DNA of 64,000 nucleotides from Ahaetulla prasina (lineage: Eukaryota; Chordata; Lepidosauria; Squamata; Colubridae): NCBI RefSeq assembly GCF_028640845.1, contig NC_080541.1, positions 8,038,935-8,102,934 of the forward strand, in the 5' to 3' direction. The translations under genes and the position numbers were made by a program. Shown here piece after piece: positions 56,641 to 64,000 of the stretch (the first letter of the stretch is position 1; every line of letters begins with the position of its first letter). The notes beneath the pieces are model-generated. The model saw only the letters and a list, made by a program, of their open reading frames with translations. It did no database searches and was not told where the DNA came from.

Positions 56641-56969
56641 CAGGGGTGTCAAACTCAATTTCATTGAGGGCCGCATCGATGTTGTGGTTGACCTCAGGGG
56701 GCAAGGCAGGTGTGGCTGATGCCACCCACTGGGTGTGGCCAACTGGGTGGGTGTGGCCAGCTGAGTGGGCGTGGCCAGCTTGACACCACTCCCCAAACTG
56801 CTGGCATATTTCCTCTTCGCATTGGGTAGATCAGGCCAAAGCAACGTGGGTAGACTGGGCTGAAGCGGCATGGGCTGGCCCCTTACATTTTCCAGGATGG
56901 CCCCGTGGGTCGAATCCGGCCACATTGTGGGCTGGATGCGGCCCACGGGCCTTGAGTTTGAGACCCTTG
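56641..56969. mobile_element. hAT-like MITE (CAGGGGTGTCAAACTC)
   Basis: CAGGGGTGTCAAACTCAATT and CTTGAGTTTGAGACCCTTG are terminal inverted repeats; flanks TGCTGGAC and TGCTAGAT match 6 of 8. Interior contains a tandem GGGTGTGGCCAACTG/GCTGAGTGG unit. Confidence 0.78.
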
Positions 56970-56977
56970 TGCTAGAT

Positions 56978-57431
56978 ATTAGATGAGTAAATGTTTGTGT
57001 ATAGGCATGATTAACAATAAATCAGTTTAACTGGACCTTCATGTGTAGACCTGATATTTTGTGCCTGCCAGGAAATAATAATGATATATTTGCACGCCGC
57101 AGGTTGTGTTAATTTGATCACTTCCGAGGGATCAGTCCATTATCAAAATTGACAATGCACACTTTTTTTTTTTAGTAAGCTTCTTTGCATTTCAGAAGGG
57201 AAAACACAAAAGACAGGTGTGTCTTTTGCTTGGAAGGTAATGCAGTCATGAATCTGATGGGATGATACAATAGCTGAGGAAAAAACAACATATGTGGCCA
57301 AGGATCTCATCCATGAAAGATTGTGATATTAATAGCATACAATATGAGGTAATCCTTGTTGACCCAACTCAGGAAAGAATGCCCAGGGCTGTAGCTGTTC
57401 AGAATGACATATTGCTAGGATAATGCACGTT

Positions 57432-57464
<33 letters not shown>

Positions 57465-57644
57465 AGTTGCAAGGATTACAGGTTCTTGTAAGGTTTATCA
57501 AGAATGGAAGTGTAGGATCCAAAAAAGAGGTCATAAACACCTTCGTTTGTTTCTTTAAGCAACGCTGGCATTTTACGAGGAAGGCCAGCTCATCTCGTAC
57601 CTCAAATCCAAGTTTTCTTGGATATCTTTGGATCAGAATATCAG
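56978..57644. other. No gene; short (TC)n(AC)n
   Basis: A TCTC/ACAC run lies at about 57433-57463; the rest is unassigned intron DNA. Confidence 0.5.
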
Positions 57645-57852
57645 AATAACAGAGTTGGTAGTGGTCTTTGGAGGTCTTCTAATCCAAATCCCTCCTCAAG
57701 CAGGAGACCGTATATCATTTCAGACAGCTGGTTGTTCAATCTCTTCTTAAAAACTTTCATTGGTGGAGCATCCACAACTTCTGGAGGCAAGCTGTTCCAC
57801 TGATTAATTGTTCTGTCAGGAAATTTCTCCTTAGTTCTCCATTTCTTCTCTC

Positions 57853-58331
57853 ATTTTATTAAATAATTTTTTAAAACAAACAAACATACAATACTTAATC
57901 AATCATTCAGTGTATCATCTAGATGTTTCCATTGTCTTCCTTTTCTTCTTCTTATTCCTCTGATCTTCATCGTTTCTTTATTTTTCCCATTTCTTTATTG
58001 TAACATTCCCCCCATACTTCATTTATTATAACATTTCCTTGTTTACTATTAATACATTTATCTATATCTATCCTCTAACCAATTGTCTCCATACCATATG
58101 CCGAATCCTCTCTTTAATTATCAAAGTCAGTCTATTCATTTCTGCACAATTTAATATTTTCTTAATTACTTCGTCTTCTGAAAGGATTTTCTCTACTTTC
58201 CATCTTGGCGCAAATACTACCCTTGCTGCAGTTATTACATGTATAATCAAATATATCTTTTCTTAGCTAATTTTCTCTGGAAGGATACCCAGTAGGAACA
58301 GCTCCAGTTTTAAATCAATATGTTGTTCAAG
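57853..58331 (-). mobile_element. L1 LINE 3' fragment with 13-bp TSD
   Basis: CATTTCTTCTCTC flanks the insertion at 57840-57852 and 58332-58344, a perfect 13-base duplication typical of L1. The minus frame gives IIHVITAARVVFAPRWKVEK and EVIKKILNCAEMNRLTLIIK, the end of ORF2p, then the 3' UTR. Confidence 0.88.
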
Positions 58332-58441
58332 CATTTCTTCTCTCCTTGATTAGTTTCCATCCATTGCTTTTTGTTCTGCCTTCAGGTGCTTTGGAGAATA
58401 GCTTGACTCCCTCTTCTTTGTGGCAACCCCTGAGATATTGG

Positions 58442-58710
58442 AACCCTGCTCTCTGGAGCACCTGAGGGTAGAACAAGAAGCAACGGGTGGAAACTAATCA
58501 AGGAAGGAAGCAACTTAGAACATAGGAGAAATTTCCTGAGAGTTAGAACAATTAATAAGTGGAACAACTTGCCTGCAGAAGTTGTAAATGCTCCAACACT
58601 GGAAATTTTTAAGAAGATGTTGGATAACCATCTGTCTGAGATGGTGTAGGGTTTCCTGCCTGGGCAGGGGGTTGGACTAGAAGGCCTCCAAGGTCCCTTC
58701 CAACTCTGTT
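58442..58710 (+). mobile_element. CR1 LINE 3' end, opposite strand insertion
   Basis: It runs from CTCTCTGGAGCACCTGAGGG through AATTAATAAGTGGAACAAC (TINKWNNLP-type codons) to GGTCCCTTCCAACTCTGTT, where the trinucleotide tract begins. Confidence 0.85.
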
Positions 58711-58859
<149 letters not shown>

Positions 58860-59040
58860 ACTAGACATACCCAATGCCTGCAACTGGTTTTAGCCTATGT
58901 TTTAGCCTCCTAATCATCTCTTTCTAGAATCTCAACATATTTTTTATAACATGGTGACTTAAAATGGATGCAATATCCCAAGTGTGATCATACCCAGGCC
59001 TTATAAAATGGTACTAACACTTCACTTCAGTTCCCTGCCA

Positions 59041-59215
59041 AATAGAATAGAATATATATTTTTTATTGGCCAACTGTGATTGGACACACAAGGAATACAT
59101 CTTTGGTGCATATGCTCTCAGTGTACATAAAAGAAAAGATACTTTCATCAAGAATCGTAAGGTACAACACTTAATGATAGTCATAGGAGTATGACAAATA
59201 GGAGTGGAGCAAAAA
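59041..59215 (-). mobile_element. CR1/L3-type LINE 3' end fragment
   Basis: AATAGAATAGAAT tail, TTTTTTATTGGCCAACTGTG and CTCTCAGTGTACATAAAAG match the CR1/L3 terminus. It is strongly 5' truncated. Confidence 0.82.
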
Positions 59216-60091
59216 GATAGCAACAATTCTTTTTCTTTATCTTTGCAGATAAATGCAAGATTGTCCCTTAACAAAGAGTTATCCTTTTTTGGTGGGGTGG
59301 GAATGTCATTATCATCTCAGTAAAGCAAGCAGTTTTAGAAGAGATAGCAAGTTAGTAGTCCTCTCTCCAATTTAATGTTGCATAAGCTTCTGATGGCAAA
59401 CTTCCAAACATTAACAAAAAGTTTATATAACTATGGCAAAGGAAAAAAAAAGAATTAAAGTGAGGAATGTAAATTAAGCATTTCCCCTTATTTATGCAAA
59501 TGCAAAAGGAACAGCTATGGCAGAATCCCTTAGAATTGAAACGGCGTTATTGAATATACCAAATATCTGCTATTAGTAGAAAAAAAGCATGATATGGTTT
59601 TAAAAATGAATTATCCCCTCTTTGCACAATTGTTCCTTGCATATTTGTTGGTGTGGCAAGAGCGCATTTCTTAGTTGCTCGACAATTATTTGGAGCAAAT
59701 TTTAAGGAACTCAGTGGAACTGAGGTGCAGTGTTTTATTTATTTATTTGTATCCCGCCTAGTTTAATGAAAAGAAATTCTAGAAGTGACATGATAGCAGA
59801 GTTCCAATATCTCAGTTCAAATGAGTATAAATATGTATTGCAAGCTTAAACTCTCTACAAGAACCTGAACTACTAACAGTCAAGGGAAATTAGTGGGAGA
59901 TAAGAATAGAAGGAATTCAGGGTGGGCAGGACTTACATCTCTTGTAGGTGTGAAGGGCCTCAAGACTGAGTCATTTGACTCCTCCCTCAGGCTCAGCCTG
60001 GTCATCTCCTACACTGTCATGATTTACAATTGTCATTGCTAGGCTCAGTTACAGTTACAAGTTGAGGACTGCCTTTTTCATGGACATAACT
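59216..60091. other. Mostly unassigned intron DNA
   Basis: A short CR1-like piece (GACATGATAGCAGAGTTCC) follows a TTTATTTA run at about 59735-59815; nothing else is recognised. Confidence 0.45.
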
Positions 60092-60099
60092 GCCTAAAA

Positions 60100-60507
60100 C
60101 AGCGTTGGTAAACCTTTCGTGTTCTCGAATGCCGCCCGCGTGCTGGAAGTGGCACACAAAACCGTCCCGAGATATATGCGCAACCTCACTGGCTCCCATC
60201 GTGTTCCTGTGGTCAAATGCGTGCCGGTCAGCTGGCTATCGCACACGTGGTGTTGTTGACCCCGGAAGTGCGGCGGTCCATTGCGCATGCATGTTGGCAA
60301 ACCTCCAGCACGTGTGCCACTGCGCACATGGGTGATAGCGACCCTCTGGCATGCGTGCCACCTTGCACATTTGCGGTCTGCTGGTACTACATGCGCACGA
60401 CGGCCAGCTGACCAGCACTCATTTGACCACAGGAACGCGACGAGGAGCCGGCGAGGGTGCGCGTTTGTCTTGGGATGGTTTCGCATGCCATAGGTTCGCC
60501 AACACTG
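60100..60507. mobile_element. hAT MITE (CAGCGTTGGTAAACC) with 8-bp TSD
   Basis: CAGCGTTGGTAAACCTTTCG and ATAGGTTCGCCAACACTG are inverted; flanks GCCTAAAA and GTCTAAAA match 7 of 8. The interior is GC-rich, with GCATGCGTGCCA words; Ala/His/Cys-rich frames are not genes. Confidence 0.82.
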
Positions 60508-60711
60508 GTCTAAAATCTATAGTGTCTGCACATAGCTGGCTCATGTTTACATGATCGTCCACAAGGATCCCAAGGTCTCTTTCACAGTTACTGTTTTTAA
60601 ACAGTTAAATGGAACCTAAGGGCAGTCGTTGATATAACATCTTGAAAGTAAATTATGTTTATCCCTTTTGCTACAGAAATATAGCTGATATCTAAGATGA
60701 TACATGGATTC

Positions 60712-60946
60712 CAAGCTGTAGTGGCGCAATAGTTAGAATGAAGTACTGCAGGCTACTTCTGCTACCTGCTGGCTGCCTGCAATTTGGCAGTTCAAATCTC
60801 ACCAGGCTCAAGGTTGACTCAGCCTTCCATCTTTTGGAGGTTGGTAAAATGAGGACCCAGATTGTTGGGGGCAAATAGGTTGACTGTAAACTGCTTAGAG
60901 AGGGCTATAAAGCACTGTGAAGCGGTCTATAAGCCTAAGTGCTATT
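60712..60946 (+). mobile_element. MIR-like SINE type 2
   Basis: Head GTAGTGGCGCAATAGTTAG, core, tail TAAACTGCTTAGAGAGGGC and AAGCCTAAGTGCTATT. It ends exactly where the next MITE inserted. Confidence 0.82.
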
Positions 60947-61189
60947 CAGAAGTGGGATTCGCTTACCTTTCCTACTGGCTTGCAAATGTGAGAGTGCGTG
61001 CCACCTTCCACACATGCTCGGCCTTTTGCGCATGCTCTTTGCTTGTGCGAGTGCCTTCCGCGCATGTGCACAGCCTCCAAAACGTGGCTAAATAGGACGG
61101 CATTACTTCCGGGTTGGTGGGCAGGGCGTACCGCAGTCGGTGCTACCGATTCACGCGAACCGGACAGAACCAGCTGAGTCCCACCACTG
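60947..61189. mobile_element. hAT MITE family B with 8-bp TSD
   Basis: CAGAAGTGGGATTCGCTTAC to GAGTCCCACCACTG; GTGCTATT (60939-60946) and GTGCCATT (61190-61197) match 7 of 8. It inserted into the 3' end of the SINE. Confidence 0.84.
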
Positions 61190-61197
61190 GTGCCATT

Positions 61198-61887
61198 GCT
61201 CTTCTTTATTTACTCTTTTCATCCACTTTTATTTCCATAACTATTTAACAGGAGAAAATCGCTTTCACACTGAACTATGACTTCTCCCTACATTCTCAAC
61301 TGCTGCATTTACCTGACATAATTTCAGTGTTGAACCCATTCTCCATCCCCACCCCCCCACCCCCATTTTTGGGCCATGCCATACCCAATAAAATTCGTAA
61401 AATTAGGGCCGGGTTTCAGTTTTCATTTTCCACCCCCCGTGTTTTGCAATTCCTGCCTTTTTGTTTCTTCAAGCGTTCTCATCGCTCGAGATCTTTTCCG
61501 CCCGCCGAAGAATTTCTGCCTGGGTGAAATAAATCCAGGAATATCAGTAAATCCATTCATGTCAGTCCTGCTTTCTCTCTTGACAGAGTAGATGCTTCGA
61601 TTGCGGAATCAAAGAGTCCTCTCCCAGCAAGGGCTGAGCTGAAAAAAATGAATTATGTCAGGCATGAAAAGGATGGGTGGGTGGGTGAGACTTCAAGTGT
61701 TCAAGCCTTTGTAAAATGAGAAGAAGGAGAAGGCTGTGAATCAAGAGCCTGCAGTCCGGAGAGATGCTGAGTAGATTGCACTGACTGGCAAATGGGGAGG
61801 GGGGAGGGGGAGGAAGGTGAGCAATGGGATACTCAAGAAGGGAAGGGGAATTGCAACCTCAGGACTAGCTGATGCTAGCTCAGGACT
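61198..61887. other. No feature recognised
   Basis: Unassigned intron DNA with short C and G runs. Confidence 0.5.
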
Positions 61888-61895
61888 GTCTAATA

Positions 61896-62408
61896 CAGTG
61901 GTTCTCAACCTTTATAGTGCTGCGACCCCTTTAATACAATTCCCCACGATGTGGCGACCCCAACCGATCTCAGCGCGCCTCAGCAGCCGCAGAAAGAGAA
62001 AAAAAGCGGCAAACTGTTTTTTTGAATTTATCGCGCCTGAAGCCGTATTGGCTAGCGATCTGAACTGCTAGCGATGGCCTTGAGGACGGAGGCATTAAAG
62101 CGGAGACTCCTCCCCTATTAAGTTTATCACGCCTGAAGCCAGATTAGGCTAGCGATTGGGAGTGATCGCAGCTGGCTTGAGAGGAAGACATTAGAGCAAA
62201 AATTGCTCTCTTTTTTAATTCATTGCGCCTGAAGCTGAATTCGGCTAGCGATTTGAAGAACCTGCAGCTGGCTTGTGGAGTCAACCATTGGAGCGCGATT
62301 CTTCGACTCGCAAGTATACTTCCCATATTTCCAATGGTTTTAGGCGACCTCTGGAAAATTGTCATTCGACCACCAACGGGATCGCAACCCACAGGTTGAG
62401 AACCGCTG
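61896..62408. mobile_element. SPIN-like non-autonomous hAT element
   Basis: Ends CAGTGGTTCTCAACC and GGTTGAGAACCGCTG, same interior as 54626-55101. Flanks GTCTAATA (61888-61895) and GTCTAATG (62409-62416) match 7 of 8. It is 37 bases longer than the other copy. Confidence 0.8.
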
Positions 62409-62429
62409 GTCTAATGGTTGGAGTGATGA

Positions 62430-62555
62430 TGAAAATAGCAGGAGCATTTAGACTTATATACCGCTTCCCAGTGTTTTTACAGCCCTCTCTAAGCTGTTTA
62501 CAGAATCAGCGGTTTCTCGCCCCCCCCAACAATCTGGATCCTCATAATAAAAAAA
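62430..62555 (-). mobile_element. MIR-like SINE type 2, 3' half
   Basis: Complement of TAAGTCTAAATGC, the AGAGAGGGCTG tail and the core GGATCCAGATTGTTGG; the head is missing. Confidence 0.7.
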
Positions 62556-62619
62556 TAGGAAACGCTTAAATCAGGTTGAATTCCAACATAAGAAACAGAC
62601 GGTCTTAAGGTGAGAGTTA

Positions 62620-62745
62620 GGGACAGGTACTCCTCAACTTAGAACCATTTTTTTTGCGATTGTCCAAAGTTATGGGAGCACTGAAAAAAATGAGTTACAA
62701 ACAGTTCCCACACTTATGACCATCACAACATCCCAATAGTCATGT
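62620..62745. repeat. ACAGGTAGTCCTC-family repeat fragment
   Basis: ACAGGTACTCCTCAACTTAG and GGAGCACTGAAAAAAATGAG match the family at 41241; it ends at the pyrimidine block. Confidence 0.55.
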
Positions 62746-62750
62746 GATCC

Positions 62751-63390
62751 TTCCTTCCTTCCTTCCTTCCTTCCTTCCTTCCTTCCTTCCTCCCTTCCTT
62801 CTTTCTCTTTTTTCTCTTTCTCATCTTCCTCCCTCCCTCTCTTTCTTTTTCCTTCCTTCCTTCCTTCCTCTCTATCCTTCCTTCCTTCCTTCCCTCCCTC
62901 CCTTCTTTCTCTCTTTCTCTCTCTTTTTCCTTTCCTTTCCTTCCTTTTTCTTTCTTTCTTTCTCTCCTCCCTCCCTCCCTCCCTCCCTCCCTTCTTTCTT
63001 TCTCTTTTTCATTTCCTTCCCTTCTCTCTTTCTCTCTCTCCTTCCTTCCCTCCCTCCCTCCCTCCCTTCTTTCTTTCTCTCTCTCTCTTTCTCTCTTTTT
63101 CCTTTTCTTCCTTCCTTCCTTTCTCTCTCTTTCTCTCTCTCTTTCCTTCCTTCCTTCCCTCCCTCTTTTCCTTCTCTTTCTTTCTCCTTCCCTCCCTCCT
63201 TTCTCTTTCTTTCACTCTTTTTCCTTCCTTCCTTCCTTCCTTCCTTCCTTCCTTCCTTCCTTCCTTCCTTCCTTCCTTCCTTCCTTCCTTCCTTCCTCCC
63301 CCACTCCCTCCCTTCCTCCTTTCTTTCTCTTTCTTTCACTCTTTTTCCCTTCCTTCCTTCCTTCCTCCTTCCCTCCCTCCCTCCCTCCAT
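62751..63390. repeat. Pyrimidine-only (TTCC/CTCC/TTTC)n block
   Basis: About 640 bases almost free of purines, with (TTCC)n ends and TTTCTCTCTTTC interior repeated several times. Frames open for over 200 codons are composition artefacts. Confidence 0.93.
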
Positions 63391-64000
63391 AAAAAATCGG
63401 CATACTGATTTATTTACGATATTCTAAGAGATACACTTTGATAAGGCTATAAAAGACAACAATGGACCATGACTTTATGTTCCTTGCACAAGCATCCCCG
63501 TTCATCCCTCCTCACGGAATGAAACCCGCTCTGTGCATGGTCCGCGTAGGTCTCTCCTGGAAGACTCTTGGGTGGCAGAGCAAAATGCCTCTCTGACCAT
63601 GTCCTGCCCCATGTTCAGTTTCCAGGGCTGGCTGGAAGCACATGGAAGAAGTAGGAAGCTGTCCATCAGCCTCGGAAAGAAATACCGTCTAGCTTCAAAA
63701 GCTACTATGCAGTGCTGACTCAGCCTTCAAGCTCCCAGGCTCGAGTCATTCATTCAGCTGGATGTCTGATCCATGTTTGATTCAAAGCTTCATGCGGCAA
63801 CTCCGCAGGAAACCCCACACAGTAGGCAGGCGGGTGCAGCTTTCTCGCCTAACTGGGCCCTTGGCTACTGGCGTCTGCCTTGAAGCATGTGGTTTGATTA
63901 TCTTTCTCATTATCTTAGCTACAAATGTTATTAGTAACCATAAAATTACCCATTAAAGGGAGAGAGATTACTTGCCTCCACCACCAAGGGAGATAATAGA
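63391..64000. other. No feature recognised
   Basis: Unassigned intron DNA to the window edge. The short frames at 63533-63718 and 63762-63956 show no domain. Confidence 0.5.

Noticed and set aside
60094..60486. 130-codon minus-strand frame with Cys/His pairs
   Set aside because: It lies wholly within a GC-rich hAT MITE with a recognisable target duplication.
62744..63427. 227-codon frame and opposite-strand basic frames
   Set aside because: Pure TTCC/CTTT repeat translation.

Overview
The window is vertebrate nuclear DNA, most probably from a squamate reptile and probably an advanced snake. The evidence is the repeat set: Sauria-type tRNA SINEs with BovB-like tails, BovB (RTE) fragments, L2 and L2-tailed MIR-like SINEs, CR1/L3 LINEs whose 3' ends run into long (AATAG/ATTCT)n microsatellites (a recognised snake feature), and a dense set of hAT MITEs, two of them SPIN-like. 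There are no operons, CRISPR arrays or prokaryotic genes. The host (snake) call is an inference from the repeats and the one gene.

Only one host gene is supported. Exon 1 of KCNK9 (TASK-3, a two-pore-domain potassium channel) starts at 28378 and ends at 28660 with a GT donor that splits the first codon position of Gly95 of the TIGYG selectivity filter. It lies at the 3' edge of a CpG-rich island (about 25480-28660) that presumably carries its promoter. A short upstream ORF (28346-28381) ends in a TGA that overlaps the KCNK9 ATG. No second exon is visible, so 28661-64000 is read as the 5' part of a first intron longer than 35 kb, and 1-25479 as upstream intergenic DNA.

Everything else is mobile-element debris and simple repeats. 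1-25 kb: L1 ORF1 and BovB remnants, a 98-bp tandem array made from a MITE half, five SINEs, hAT MITEs, L2 and CR1 copies often nested in each other, a solo LTR, and an array in which CR1/L3 3' ends and (ATTCT)n alternate (24.4-25.1 kb). 29-47 kb (intron): MIR-like, Sauria and RTE-tailed SINEs, CR1, L2, L1 with an L2 nested in it, BovB, and two large purine/pyrimidine-asymmetric blocks (38.2-38.8 and 39.6-40.7 kb). 47-64 kb: three more related solo LTRs with perfect 5-bp target duplications, a large palindromic repeat, multi-layer nests (LTR in MITE in palindromic repeat; SPIN-like in MITE in L1; L1 and CR1 in CR1), and a third pyrimidine block.

Many insertions can be defined to the base because the target-site duplication (8 bp for hAT, 5 bp for LTRs, 13 bp for one L1) is still visible; these give a relative chronology. 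The most unusual signals are an acidic-then-basic open frame shared by the solo LTRs upstream of their TATA-like box, the overlapping uORF of KCNK9, the LINE-tail/microsatellite array, and the SPIN-like hAT copies.
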